A stretch of DNA of 64,000 nt from Ramazzottius varieornatus. Its lineage: Eukaryota; Tardigrada; Eutardigrada; Parachela; Ramazzottiidae. Positions 11,259 to 24,000 of the stretch are shown here, piece after piece (within the stretch, counting starts at the first letter, position 1; the number at the start of each line of letters is the position of its first letter). The notes beneath the pieces were generated by a model, which saw only the letters and a program-made list of their open reading frames with translations, made no database searches and was not told the DNA's origin. Location of the stretch: assembly GCA_001949185.1 (NCBI GenBank), contig BDGG01000002.1, forward strand, positions 5,508,448 to 5,572,447. The letters are read 5' to 3'. The translations under genes and the position numbers were made by a program.

Positions 11259-13265
11259 ATGGGTTCCGTCGACGAGATATCCTCCGCTGTGAACAAGCTA
11301 ACTATCGCTTTGGAGAACGGAGAAGGCAAGTACACCTTAGGAATGAACGTGCTGTCCGCCGAACCCTGGGTGTGGACGATTACCTGGAATCATCGACGCA
11401 AAGTATGTGATTTTCGTCCACCAGTGAGCTCCTCGGTGCCATCGCTAGTTATTCTTTGCTTTCTCTTTTGAAAGGTGTGTGCAGCCTGTTTCACGATCCC
11501 GTCCAACATTAGAAGAACGAACGGTCCCGACTTGCGAGCCTGCGAGTCGTGCAAAACCTACGCCTACTGTAACACAGAATGTCAGAAGATGGGATGGACA
11601 TCCGGGCACTTCATGGAGTGTGAGCTGATGAGGAACATGGCGCTGCACCTCGAGAAGAAGGGCTTGCTAGTGATGGATCAAGACAAAAGCGAAATGTCCT
11701 ACAGCACCTCCATGGTATACTACGTGACTTCGTTGGTCGCTAAAGCCCTCAACAGGTTGCATTCGGATGAAGGAACAACGAGGAGTTCAGAAGTGGACGA
11801 CAAGACGGCGAGGGACTTTTACGAAAATGTCAATGATGCACCCCCCATCAACCTGTCCCAATCCGAGCGGACGCTGATCAAAGAGCTGCTTCAGGCTGCT
11901 TTTGATGTAGCAACGGTTACTGACATCCTTCCGGAAGCGGAGCTGTGGAAATACTACTGTCGAACACGAAGCAACATCTCGCAGATGGTGGATAAAACCT
12001 CGCATCTGCCTTATGGCATTGGACTGTACTTTGAGAACGGCGCTATGAGACGGTGTTGCGATAACAATGTTGTCCAAACCTTCAAAGGTGAGCCTCGGTA
12101 TTCGATGGTGACTATGCAATTCATGCAGGAGAAGATTTTGAGATAGAGTGTGGAAACTATGTTGTTTTCTGTCAATAGGGAAGACAATGGTGATGAAAGC
12201 GACGAAAGACTTAACGCTGTCAAGTGAGCTCCGATCGCCTGGCTTGGTGCAAGATCTACAGCCTCTGCCAAGAAAGCTCCGTCAACGGTACTACCTGGCG
12301 ATCTACGGCAAGGAATGTGACTGCCGGAAGTGTTCGGATGAGTACGAGGCCGAGATCAACCCGATGAAGTGTGTAACATCCGGTTGTAACGAAGTCATCC
12401 CCACTGACCTACGGGCTCTTCAGCCATGTCGCAAGTGTGGTGTAAAGAGCGACGAAGAACGGTTGCTGCAGGCTAGAAAGACCTACGAAGAGTTTATTAG
12501 GCGTTACGCGGAGACGTGCGACTTGAACGCGCAGGTGTCCAAGAGCCATAAGGCACTGGCTCGCCGTGAAGCTCCGCTGGGGCTACTACGACAGCTAGAC
12601 ACCAACGAGCTGGTTCACCCAGAGAACTTCTTACGTTATTGTTGCCTGTACGTGTTGGGCATCACGTACTACAAGATCGCCACGAACATTGTACCAGATA
12701 CTGCGAGCTGCTTCGCGTATCGAGAAGCGTGGAAGCACTTGAAGCCGCTGACAGAACTGATGGGTGAGTCCACTTTTCGCTTTCCCACCGCTCATTGCCT
12801 TTTGCTACAAGAATACTACCGCTGAAGGCCGTGCCCGGTACCAGCTTGACTGGTATCTTCTTAGAAAAAAGGCAGAATTAGCCAAACGTCAAAATAACTT
12901 GACGACTTCTCTTCCGTCATGCTTAGTTCGCTTGTCTTGCAGGTAAATTTGAGTGCAAGTACGATCAGCGAGCTCTGCGGATCTTGAAGGACGCCGGTGT
13001 GGCCGCCATGTACAGTGCGACGGCCCAACTGGAAGAAGCGGTGGCGGTCTTCAAAGGCCCTCGAACGAAAGAGACATTGCCCAAGTCCAAAGGAGTGCGG
13101 GACGCAAGCGCAGTCATGGAGCAAGGTCCTCGGCTACTGGCGATCATGGCTGAACGTCATGTGGCACTGTATGGTCGTAGTGTGCCTCCTGTTAAACCCG
13201 GAAAGGATCGCAAGGGAGCGAGCAAGAACCGTCTACGAGCTGTTAAAGGTGGCCGAGTGAAGTGA
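11259..13265 (+). CDS. SMYD-type MYND/SET protein with degenerate SET motifs
   Basis: SMYD proteins are lysine methyltransferases whose SET domain is split by a MYND zinc finger. Four exons join: 11259-11402, 11475-12087, 12179-12763 and 12943-13265 (stop 13263-13265), about 554 residues. The N-terminal SET part (residues 20-48) runs into a complete MYND finger (C50, C53, C71, C74, C80, C84, H93, C97). The core SET block is recognisable (YGIGLYFENGA), but the cofactor-binding NHSC motif is replaced by RRCC at residues 240-243, and the usual GEEL...Y block is poorly kept. The post-SET zinc cysteines survive (C299, C301, C304). A helical C-terminal region follows, with a basic tail (KPGKDRKGASKNR). 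Catalysis is therefore doubtful; a binding-only scaffold role is inferred. I cannot assign it to a particular SMYD number. Confidence 0.85.
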
Positions 13266-13966
13266 GTGAGGATTCTGCTGTCCGTTTAGAGCGAAATTCG
13301 GCGGAATGTTTCGTTTTGTTTCGCTGTTATCTGTCACAGTGAAACTGGCGCAAATAGATTTCAATAATGTCAAACTGAAGTGTATATGTCAAGTTCTACT
13401 TTTATAGCTGTACGAATATTGAGTTCTTGATGGCGTCATACTTGGCACGTGCTCGACGACTGTTCTTTAAAACTGTTTGTCGAGGCCTCTTGTTACCGGA
13501 TTTTATTGTTTGAGTATAGAGATTAAGTTGCCACTCCCGTTCACTTTGCAACTGTAGCTACGGCCTTGCTCCGCCCCTTTCGTGACGTGTAACTACATCT
13601 TGCTTTCCGGAGCTCCCCCTTATTTTCGAAAAATAGCGTGATCGAAGTTACGGTTGGCTAGCATTGGGAAGCATGGTGGCTGCCCAACTATTCAAAGTTC
13701 TGATCAGCTGCTACGTTTATGAGTGACGTTTCCAACTCATCTTAGCTACAATGGGACTTTCATCTGGCGGTGGCAACTTAATGTCCGTAGTATATGTTAC
13801 CAATGAAAACGGGATGATTTGCTGCGGACTCGGAATTCCCGTTGCATTAATCCGCTCTCCTTCTGCCTGTCGGGCTGCGACGGAGTTACAAACTCACAGT
13901 CAATAACCAGACTATTCGTCTGCGTTTATGTAATAAGTAAGATAAAACAATCATGGTACGATCGGA

Positions 13967-14013
13967 GTTATCCCTCCCAGTTCCCACTCGGAGTGGGAAC
14001 TGGGAAGGATAAC
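13967..14013. repeat. near-perfect 23-base inverted repeat
   Basis: Arms 13967-13989 and 13991-14013 are reverse complements at 22 of 23 positions around a single central base. The inner sequence is CCCAGTTCCCACTC and its complement. It could form a cruciform or RNA hairpin. No neighbouring gene explains it as a terminator. Confidence 0.85.
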
Positions 14014-15788
14014 GAGAGAAGTTAGGCGATGATAGAGAGTATTCGTCCTCCACCAACAATCACGATTACGATACAATCGCAACAGAAGTCGTATCGACTT
14101 CGCATCGCAAAGAGCTTTGGGTACTCGGCGATCCCGAAAGGACCTTGAAACCATAGGCTCCGTCACCGCAGCTGGAAGCACTGGTACACGCAGAGTGACG
14201 TCACACCCTACAGCGTCTTGCTTTTAGCGGCGGAACGGCAACAAATGGCTGATTTCGTCCATTTTCACCTCCTCTCGCTAAATTTAAATCTGGTCAGCTG
14301 AGACGCAGTTTACTCGTTCTCAAATTGCGTTTGACTTGACGCAATTTGAATTTTTGTTCGCCACGTGGTCAAGCTTGTGACACCCAGTTAGCACGTGGCT
14401 CTGTGGCTGCGTTATCGAAACCGTACGTCTTCGGATTTGGCACAGCAACCGGCTGTACGTGTAAGACTCACGTAAGAGCCAGAAGTGTAGGCGATTTTGT
14501 CGGAATAACGGGATTGCTGGTTTTAATGTTTCCAGTCTCTAGTCTTCGGGACTGGCAGAGAGTGAGGCGACTGCTGAGTTATGGTGACTCTCTAAATAAC
14601 TCCGTCCAACTCCGAGTTCCTGTGCCATGTTAGAGGTTCGCACGAGGTTTTTAATGAGGGGTTTAGTGGGGGATTGACTCATATTGAGAGAATATGTTCA
14701 GGCCGTTGAGCAGAATATTAAGGAGGGTTCTTGCGTTGGTTTGCGTTGTCTGTTGCTGGAACGAGTGGCGTACGCGGAAAGGCAGTACGACGAGGTGGTG
14801 TTGAGTGTACGATGTGAAAACTTTGTTGAGAGTCAATGAGAGCCGTGTTGGCTTGGTAAAGGCGGAGTTTTCAGTGGTAGATGGAAGAATGCGAAGGAGA
14901 GAAGGTCGGTCGTGTCGGTTGCTCTGATGGAAGTTGTTTTGAGGAAGTTAACTGTACGCTTTGCCGACTTCAGACTGGATTGCTCAGTATGGTGTTGACA
15001 ACTTGGCTGGGAACAATGGCTGGAAAAGCTGATAAGGGCCCGAAGTCTGAAAAGAAGAAGATAATGATCCAAGTGCGCCGCCATCACTGAGCCAAACTTG
15101 TGACTGAGCTTCGCGAGAGAGTGAATGGAATACTCGTGAGAATGAAGCCACGGCGACGCAGCTTTCAATTTGCTCATTTTCGTTTGTCCATGCCATGGAC
15201 GACGGATTACAAAGCTTGTCTGTATATACGCGCTGACGGCGTTTATTCCCGAATCGCTACTGTTGGTATCAAACTTTCGATGCACCTATGAGAAGCATCC
15301 TGTTGTTCGGGCAGAAATTACGACCATCAAAGTTCTTACGAGTCGAAAAATTTGCAAATTCGCTGAGTTCACTTCGCAAAACTCGCATAATTCGAAAGAA
15401 ATGATCTGCCTCATTGAGTCCAGAAATTGAAGCAGACTTTTGATGTACACGAGGGGGCGAACGTTCTGACCATGGCTAATGACGTACCGCTATTTGGCAT
15501 TGATTCGTTAGTTCATTGTGACGATATGGCGATGGCACTGTTCTTGCTGGGCAGACCACTGGTAGATGACCACTAGTAGAAGTATGTAAGACACGAAGCC
15601 CGGCAGCAGGTCAGCAAATCGGGTAGCTACCGAATTTGTCGATCAATCAAAAATCAAGCTGTAGTTGGTTCGAACCGCTAACATATTATGTCATGTCATA
15701 TTATACAGTATGACAGACCACGCCTCTCGGGGCAAGACATGACAAGCAACATGACATAACATACGATATGACCAAAAATACCGAAAAA

Positions 15789-16310
15789 TCTAAGGTTGTG
15801 CATTCCAGACCAAATTGTCTTGGAATGGAAAATAGGAAAGGAATTTCTAATATTCCTGTATTCCTATTTTCCTTTTCCAAAATCCATCCACAGAAACTTG
15901 AAATTCCAAAACACTGAAAACTTCTGTTTTTGTCAGGTAAATCGATCCAGATGTGCACTTCGTACGCGAATAATGCTTGTACCATGTGGACGAGGCATTT
16001 TCAGCCCGAAGTATCACTGGCTAACCTCCAGATTTCACAGCCACGTCGAAAAATCTGACTGTGTATCTCCCAAAAACCCGCAGTTTTTGTGGGTTCGAGA
16101 GATCTTCGATTAAAAGCTCCGTGAATTTATTTGCAAAATCTGGAAAATAGCAGAATTGCTCTTGGATTTTCTGTTCATTTCCCAGATTTTTCCTGTTTAA
16201 GAAAATAGGAATTCCGCTGTTCCAAATCCTGTCGCCTTGGAACGGACAGGGTTTCCTGGAAAGGAACGGAATATGGAAAGAAGGGGAACTTGGAATGCAA
16301 ATCCTTAGGG
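15789..16310. mobile_element. candidate fold-back or MITE-like element
   Basis: The ends resemble an imperfect inverted repeat: AAGGTTGTGCATTCCA near 15793-15808 against TGGAATGCAAATCCTTA near 16289-16305. The interior is rich in GGAA and TTCC blocks and contains a smaller hairpin (GGAAAATAGGAA near 15826 with TTCCTATTTTCC near 15861). No transposase is encoded, and I could not identify a target duplication. Confidence 0.35.
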
Positions 16311-17029
16311 AAATCAAAAAAATCCGAAAAATTCGGGCGTAGCGATGTTCTAATATGAAATAACGACATCTAATATGATAAAAATAAACATCCGCTGTCC
16401 ACCAAAGTCTTACTAACTTGGAATTATTATAGTAAAACCTCTGCCTGACTTAATAAAATATTAGTATAGTAGCACTCCTGTGGCTTTGGTATCAAAATAT
16501 ATTTTAATATCTCAACGGCACATCGCGGCATTCAGTATCACTGGCATTATCAGTACCCGTACCACATCTTGCATCCTGCACCTGTACTGTGCGACACGGC
16601 GGGATAGCGCGCCACACTGTATGTAGGTGCATAGTGTAAGCGGATGATCTGCAATAACACTACTTTACCGGTGTAGAGGCTTCGTTGGGATCTAGTGCAC
16701 TTCTTGAGGCGTGGTCGCTCACCACATGAACAGCACACACGAGTCAGAGTTTAGCAAATTAGCCGTTTTTTCGAATCAATGGCTGTGTTGCTCTTATTAA
16801 AATTTAATTTAATACAGATGATGGACGACTTGATACTAATAAAATATCGATCCTCAGTTTCGAACTACTAAGTATTAATATCGGGTTCCGGTGCCCAAAC
16901 CTGTTAACCAAATATTACTAGATATAGTAGATGCTAAAACCATCTACTATTATCTACTCTAGTAAACTAGCTAGTGTTTCTGACCACTGGGAAGGCCGAG
17001 CAAAGGAGGCAAAAGATCATAGGCCACAC

Positions 17030-17838
17030 ATTTCTACTAGAGCCCTGCAGCAGCACGCAACATCCGTTCTGCAACTGCTCTGCATCCAGTTCTTCCAAAC
17101 TGCAACTGCACTGCACTGCATTTATTCTGACCGAGGGAAACTGCAATCGCACTGCATCCATGAACGTCTAGCTGCATTTTACTGCATCGATACTGCATAA
17201 ATTATTATCGATAATCATTTTTTCTTCTGCGAGATAGTTCCACCGAATAATCATCAAATCACTCAGAGTTTCAGGCAGCATACTAGTTCGCTTACTGTTG
17301 AGAGCATCACCGGTATGGCTAAAAAGTCGTTCAGAAGGGGTACTAGAAGCAGGCACAGCAAGTATGCGCTTAGCGTATAAGGACAAACAAGGAAGCTCCT
17401 TCTCGTTCTGCTGCCAAAACGGGAGCAAATCTTGGGTCGCTGGAGGATTCCGCATTCGAATGTACTTTTCGACTTCGTTTTGGGCGGCTGGTTCGTTCGA
17501 GAACTTACACAGATTCGAAAAGTCGAAGATGCTTTTGGGTTTCGGAGCTCCAATATCGGAACTCGGCATTAGAGCTCTCTCATCGTGTGGTGCCTCAATT
17601 TGCTGCACGTGCTCCATCACAGTTGCAATAACTTTCACAGAATTCAGAGCCCTGAATTCGGAGCCCTGCAGCAGTAGCGAAAACCCGTGCTGCATCTGCA
17701 CTGCATCCGGTTTCCCGAAACTGCAACTGCACTGCATCTGCATTTTTTCATCGTTTCGGCGACTGCAACTGCACTGCAATGCAGTAAAATGCAGTGCAGT
17801 ACAGAACGTACGGCATGTTGCAGGGCTCTAATTTCTAC
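17030..17838. mobile_element. non-autonomous hAT transposon with 8-bp target duplication
   Basis: The element body is 17038-17830 (793 bases). It begins TAGAGCCCTGCA and ends with the exact reverse complement TGCAGGGCTCTA. It is flanked by the identical 8-mer ATTTCTAC at 17030-17037 and 17831-17838. Eight-base duplications and TAGAG-type ends are hallmarks of hAT elements. Both subterminal zones (17041-17200 and 17665-17825) are packed with CTGCA and TGCAG motifs, like the subterminal transposase-binding repeats of hAT elements. The interior encodes only the C-terminal dimerisation domain of a hAT transposase on the minus strand, so the copy is internally deleted and cannot move without help. 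The intact duplication suggests fairly recent insertion. Confidence 0.9.
17168..17779 (-). pseudogene. hAT transposase C-terminal (dimerisation) remnant
   Basis: A frame of about 200 codons carries the hAT C-terminal dimerisation signature in its second half: PATQDLLPFWQQNE, LAVPASSTPSERLFSHTGD and a following SLxPE-like stretch ending in IRWNYL. The DNA-binding BED finger and the DDE catalytic core found in full-length (600+ residue) transposases are absent. Its first codons fall in the CTGCA subterminal repeats, so that part is not real protein. It lies wholly inside the terminal repeats. Confidence 0.85.
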
Positions 17839-18722
17839 TGCGTTACGTTGCAGTTGCGAGTAAAAAATTTATGTTGGCCGGATCAAGTTACGCATTTGTT
17901 TTCAGTACAGAGTTTGCGATATGTGAAAGCTCGAACAGTCTGATCGTCCATTGATATCTCGACAGACTTAAATGGGCCTCGCTTCGCTCGGCCTGAATAA
18001 TACTATATTAGATCATTCCATGTAGAATGTTCATGAAGTCGGGAGAAGGTCTACAAGAACTTCCGATTTTCCACGTATTCCTTCGCAACCTGCCAGTCCC
18101 ATTGAACTCGATAGAACTGCCGCGCCGTCGAGTTTGCCCGAACTCCATATCAAGTTTTGATGCAGTCGGTGAAGGTTGGCTTATCGTTGTCACGTTCTCT
18201 TGGTATCAATCAATCCACTGTAGGAGAGATTGTGTGTTTGGTATTGAAATTGTCTCTTTCGATGTACAGAATGTCCATGAAGTCTCAAATTTTCTTGCTA
18301 CCGAGTCGAAAGGCTACCACCTACACGGTGGCGGTTCCTTTTCAATAAAGGTTTCTTCTTCTTATGAACACAACAGTGAGTCATATATGGACCATTTGTC
18401 AAGTGCTGACTCATTCAGAGCGCAACACAGTCTGATTTTCAGTTGAATGAGTTCCTTTCATCTATGGTTCCCACTCTTGCAAACGCGAATCTCGATTACC
18501 CCTATCAAGCCATTGGATACCTCACCTGACAGCTGTCTGGGAGTCGGAGGAGCAGTTTTGTGTAGGAATGACGATATAGCTTTCGCATCTTCACTGGTCG
18601 GGAGGCCACCTGCACTCCTGCTGCACCATCCAACCGGAAACCCGAACCAGCTGTCTGTTCGAGTCGTCACAAGCCTGCATTGGGAAACAGAACACTCCGC
18701 CAGCGACCATATTGCAGTAAGG
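17839..18722. other. intergenic region upstream of TBC1D20
   Basis: This holds the presumed promoter and leader of TBC1D20. A frame at 18157-18348 resembles a helix-turn-helix (SLSRSLGINQSTV), as in Tc1-type transposases, but nothing around it supports a transposon gene. The TBC1D20 frame is open upstream to 18447. Confidence 0.4.
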
Positions 18723-20354
18723 ATGAAGCAGTCACTCCCTGAGGAGCAGAAAGGTATTTTTGAGCATTGCTGCGATTACGTCTGCCAGCGCTAATATGGG
18801 TGCTGTGTTTCTCCTGTAGATGACATCGATCCAGTTGGAGCGAAAGTGATGGTGATCGAAACGTTGCTGTCATCAGACCCTCCCGACGTCGTCGATCGTT
18901 TGAAGCACATGTGTGTTCTTCCGGGTGGCTTGATCAACAATAGTCTGCGGAAGAAAGTGTGGCCGCGTATGCTGGGTATCACTCGGGAAGAACTTGGCAA
19001 AGACAAACCTGGTAAGAGATTATGTAACCGTGTATACAGAGCGGTTCTGGACTTGCTATAATACTCTTCTGGTGCCCCGTCGCAGCGGATGATCTGTTGG
19101 AAACGCACCGGGACTGGCGTGTCGTGGAGCTCGACGTGGAACGCTTACTTAAGAGGTATCCACCTGATCTAAGCGTCGACAAGCGGAAAGCCCTAGAAGC
19201 TTCGCTGAAGCGGATCATAATGCGGACACTCTATGGAACAGACTATTACTACTACCAAGGATTCCACGATATTGCCATCACGATCCAGCTGGTACTGGAC
19301 GATGAAGACAGTAAGAAACTTTCGTCGAATCTTTTCGTTAGATGCTTGTGTTGAGTTCTGTGACTAAAGCTTTGTGCTCTTATCGTCTACAGTGTCTGTG
19401 GCCATTCTGAAGAAACTCTGCGATACCCACCTCCGTGTCTTGATGATGCCAACGCTAGTGGAGACCGTCGGCGTGCTCCAGTACATATATCCTCTCCTCA
19501 AGCGCGGAAACGCCGAGCTTCACGATTTCCTTGTCCGGTAAGACTTGTCTCCTAGCAAGCATTGTCATTGCCATCACTCGAGTTTCTTTCCGGAACGTGA
19601 TTTTCGCTCAAGTCATCTGGCCTAGATGACTGTACGTACATCGAGCCTGTTGAAGCACAACTATTATTTTGTCCAACAGGTCGAACATCGGGACCATGTT
19701 TGCTCTTCCTTGGCTGATCACCTGGTACGGACATAACATTCAGGAAAATGTTCCATATTCATTGGTCGTGCGTCTGTGCGACTTGTTCGTGGCGTCAGAC
19801 CCGTATTTGCCCATGTATGTGGGAGCCGCGGTAAGCCAGCCTTCGAGCTGCCATAGCTCTTTTAGTCAAATTGGTGCGTAACAGCGAAGCTGGGTGATTG
19901 TTCGCTGTTCTACAGATCGTTCTGGATCTGTCGGAGGAGATATTCCAGCTACCTGAAGACCAAGCGGAAGTCCATATGTTTCTGAATAACCTGCCTGTCT
20001 CGTTACCTTGGGAGTCGCTCATCAGTCACGCGTTGGACCTGTATTCCGAATATCCCCCTGCTTCCATTGCAGCCGAAGCCGCGACCTATGAGTAAGGACT
20101 GAGGACGACCTCTATGTTCAAAGCTAGAATGCTGCACACGAGAAACCGGATTATAATATAATGGGTTTAATTTATGTAGTCCGCAACATATGGACCGACG
20201 AGCTCGTCAAAGACCCAAGAAAGCCGCACTTGCTGGACAAGACAACCAAAACTTGTGGCTGGCAGCAGGAGTCGCGCTGAGTGTGGCTGTCCTGGTCGTC
20301 GCTATCGGCGTAGCCATACTTTCTTCTGGCAAGAAAACTGAACAGAAATCGTGA
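18723..20354 (+). CDS. TBC1D20: TBC1D20-like Rab1 GTPase-activating protein
   Basis: TBC1D20 is an ER-anchored GAP that stimulates GTP hydrolysis by Rab1 (and Rab18) in ER-Golgi traffic. Seven exons join in phase: 18723-18753, 18820-19011, 19086-19310, 19393-19537, 19680-19830, 19916-20091 and 20180-20354, giving about 364 residues. The TBC domain keeps both catalytic fingers: the arginine in VELDVER (R94) and the glutamine in YYYYQGFHD (Q132). It also keeps LRKKVWPRMLG, ELHDFL, FALPWLITWYGH and LPWESLISHALDLYSEYPP blocks typical of TBC1D20. The last exon adds a C-terminal hydrophobic helix (about residues 331-353) with a short polar tail, the tail-anchor topology of the family. The Met at 18723 was chosen because conserved sequence begins just after it; the frame is open to an earlier Met at 18447. 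Confidence 0.93.
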
Positions 20355-21014
20355 CCAAGTTTTTTAACAAAATGTTTATCAAAAAGTTTTATCGACACAA
20401 TAAGCATGACGAAATATCGGATCCATCAATTTTCCGGTAACTCGCCTCCACCTTTCACAGGGCGTGGCCGACTATTTTTCAAACTTTTGGTCAGATTATG
20501 ACGACCAAGTCTTTCCAATTCAAATACTAGGACAGTGAACGTGGAATACGGTGATGCAAGCTGAGCATGCGAGAAGTACGTCCAGCATGACGAGATTAAT
20601 AAGAGTTTCGTGGAATTCCTGTCAGTGCAACCATTCACACGCCACATCAGCAAATTAGCAGAACGATATCGCAGGAATGTGTCCTTGCCGTGCTTGGGAA
20701 GCAGAGAAGAGCATCGTTAACTCTCCTCCTGCCCTCCAGGTAAACCATCTGGCCGTCTTTTCAGTTGATAGGCATCATGTGTGATATCTTTGGAGCCTCA
20801 GCTAATGTGAAGAAGGAGACGGACAAAGATAGATCGGTCTTCACTGGTTACCTTTCCGGCGTCAGTCAGTCAATAGCTCGGCATGACCAGTGGTCGCAGA
20901 ACTGACTATCGATCGTCGATCGCGTTTGCTCGACTGAGCTTTGACATTCTCGTAGAAATATACTGTAGCATACAGTTTTCCCTCCGGTCACAGCAAACTT
21001 AAACCGAATCGAAA
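20355..21014. other. intergenic region upstream of the DSL gene
   Basis: About 660 bases lie between TBC1D20 and the DSL-domain gene on the same strand. It is presumably the promoter of the latter. I see no gene, repeat or clear core promoter element. Confidence 0.5.
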
Positions 21015-24000
21015 ATGTACCTGCTTTTATTGTGCTTGGCTTTTTGTGGAGTATCTGCTATAGTTCGACCCGCTCAAAATGAGGAAGTGGTGGGTTTGAT
21101 CACTTTCCGGATGGTCTTGTTTTCCAACCTCGGACACCGCCTTGCGACAGGAGAAGTTTGCGATAATGGGTGGTTCGGTAGCCGGAAATGCGATCCACAT
21201 TTCACAGTATGCTTCCAGCAAGCCAACATCTCATTGACGTGAGTGAAATCTTTCGACAAAAGTTTCCCAATTAGCAACGTCTTTTGGTCCACCGGAAGCT
21301 AAATGATCTTGCTGTTTCAGGGAGAATGCTACGGTGGGATTGCAGGCTTGTGACTTTGGCGGACCCACAACATGCGGCCCATTTGACAACGTAGCAGAAG
21401 TGGATTTTGGGGCGAACTGGTGCTCGAGACCCAATCCGTTCCTGTTGAATTTCACGAAGGCGTGGAACGGCCTGGACATCGATGTTCGCGTTACGGAGAT
21501 GGAACGTGGCAGCTTTCTGGGCTCCAACACGGCAACCGGTCCACTTATTGACAAATTTTCATATGTATTCAACGGAAGGCCATCATCTGATACCATCTTC
21601 AAATTAAAGCTGTCCGGCACCACCGAAGCCAACTCCACGTAAGCACTGACCGATACCATCAGCGGTCAACAGATTAGAGCGTATTATTGCTATTTCGCTG
21701 GCGTTATTAGCAGTATTTTATTACCCATTTAAATATCAGTATATTTTGTATATAATCTATTACCCATTTAAATATCAGTATATTTTGCTTATCCACTTTT
21801 GTCCGTTCCGTTCCGTACAGTAGCGCATTCTGTCGTTCACCTTGATATAATGTAACGTTAGTCGTACCTAGGTTGGTCGTGGAGGCGAAGGTACAATGTT
21901 ACCCGAACTATCACGACGACCACTGCTCGACGTTCTGTACTCCCGAGCGCAACTACGAATGCGACCCTGCCACCGGTCAACAACTGTGCCGGGCTGGATG
22001 GTCCGGCGAAAACTGCGGCGCCAAGGTTCTCTCGGATAACTTGACCATCCATCCCATATCGGCTCTAGGAGCCCAAATCGACGAGATGATCGTCTACGGA
22101 GAAGTGGAGGAACCCAAAACGATCACCACGAGCCCTCCAGCAGTACTTCTCGAAAACAACACCATTGTGGTTGAATTGACGCAGCAACCTTTGATGACTG
22201 AAATCGTCACAGTTCAACCTGAAGAAATAACCAGCGTCCACTTCGACAAGCAGTCAGGGGCCGGCAACTCGTCCATGGAGCCCAAGGCAACGACCAGCGG
22301 GGTGACCACTTCAAGACCTTCGACCTTCTCTTCGATGTGGCCGTTAACCGTTTCGCTGGTTGTCGGAGGTCTCAGCTACTACGCTTCAACTTCTCCGTCT
22401 GTGGCGCCGGAAGGAACATCGACTTCCGTCGAAGGAATGGAACCGGAAATGATCACAACCAGTCCGACGGAAGGTACAGTTGACTTAATTTACACTCTGC
22501 TTTGTAAAATAACAGATGAGGTTTAACATTCAGTTTGAATTTACAGCCACGACTATCCTCGAGGCCGGTACTACTACACTAGGTAGCATAGCGGTGACAG
22601 AGTTGGAAGCGACCACCAGTACGGTGGCGCCACCGGGCGACCCACTGACTACCGTTTCGGTTGCACAGACCTCCAGCCCAAGTGTGGGTACTACAATAAT
22701 AACAATAGATTCACTCACTACGGGACAACGTCGTACACTGACTGAAGACCCACCTTTGCTCGCTTCCACGACCTCGAAAACTACCACTACTCCGCAAGTT
22801 CTGTCAAAGCGGTATCCGCCGCAGATCTATCACATTATACAGAAGGAATTAACCGGGACTATCGAAGTCCTGGATGTGACGATGAAAAACGAGCACACTT
22901 CAACCGCAGATAGTACTGAAGTATCGAACACGACGGCAAATTCTCCAAATTTGTTAGTCGATAATAATGTGCTAATTTCCGGAGACGCTAAGCTCGACAG
23001 TAGTGCGTCTCCAACCACGCAGGCAAACTTTGCTGCCTCCGCGATAGCGGCGACCACACTCTTCATTACGACTTCATCCATCTCTCCCTATCTAGACGTG
23101 TCAGATACAACAAGCAGCGAACGCATGAATCCATCACCAACCAAGGCCACCACCGCCTCGCCGGAAATGGATAGTGTGGCGAGCTCAAAGACCTCGAAGT
23201 CTGCGACTGTGACCATGTCAGCATCTTCCTCTCCTCCCGAAAATCAGGCAGCCACAGTTGGTATGCAATAATTAATGATGCTGCTTCTAACAAGACTGTC
23301 AACGTTGCGATTCGTGTTACGTGTTTACCGTTTCAGAGGTGAGCATCGTGAAGATGAACGGAACTCTGATCATTCCCACTCACGAACCAGAAGTATCGAA
23401 GCGACCCAACAACAAAACGGTTCTGAAAATCGTTCTGCTGGAGAACCCGACAGCTGGCTCATGGAACGAATCACTTCTCGGAACAGAGGTACCGACGCAG
23501 GTTCCAACACTTCCCTCACTGAAGACAGAGGTAACTGAAACGGCACCTACCTCGTCACTTGCATACGAAGCGACTATTAAAGGCACTGAACAGTCAACAC
23601 TACTACTCGCGGAACTGACTACAGCTTCTTCTGCTGGGTCGACCGGTATCACTGAGAACGTAACCCAGGCACCCGATGTATCTAACTCGACTTCCGACCC
23701 AAACGAAACTCCTGACGCCGGATCGTCGTTGGTTAACGTGTCTTCCAGTAAGCATTCCACATATCAGCTGATGGGCGTGCAGTGCACTGAATACGGCCCT
23801 TCTGAATTCTGGCTTCACTTCACACTGATAGCTTCACACTGATATTGGGCGGTGCACGAAATTACGCACAAAAAATTAATAATTAGAATATCAGATGCTC
23901 ACCGTATCTTTCTCCAGATTTGCCGTTCTACACCTTTCATTTACCCTCCGGAGAGCGGTTCCTGGAACCTTTAGCGAGCCTTGCTTTTTTAGACCAGCTG

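Larger units (their letters stand above)
13266..17029. other. gene-poor region with fold-back repeats
   Basis: About 3.8 kb follow the SMYD gene without a supportable gene. It contains a 47-base hairpin at 13967-14013 and a putative inverted-repeat element at about 15789-16310. Short open frames on both strands have biased composition and no conserved motif. Confidence 0.5.

Noticed and set aside
14833-15285. 150-codon minus-strand open frame
   Set aside because: Ser/His/Leu-rich with no recognisable motif; surrounding DNA is repeat-rich and non-coding.
15655-15700. GGTTCGAACC, like a tRNA T-loop
   Set aside because: No acceptor stem, D-arm or anticodon arm can be drawn around it on either strand.
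18157-18348. Helix-turn-helix-like peptide resembling a Tc1 transposase N-terminus
   Set aside because: Only about 25 residues look like a helix-turn-helix; no catalytic domain, terminal repeats or TA pair were found around it.
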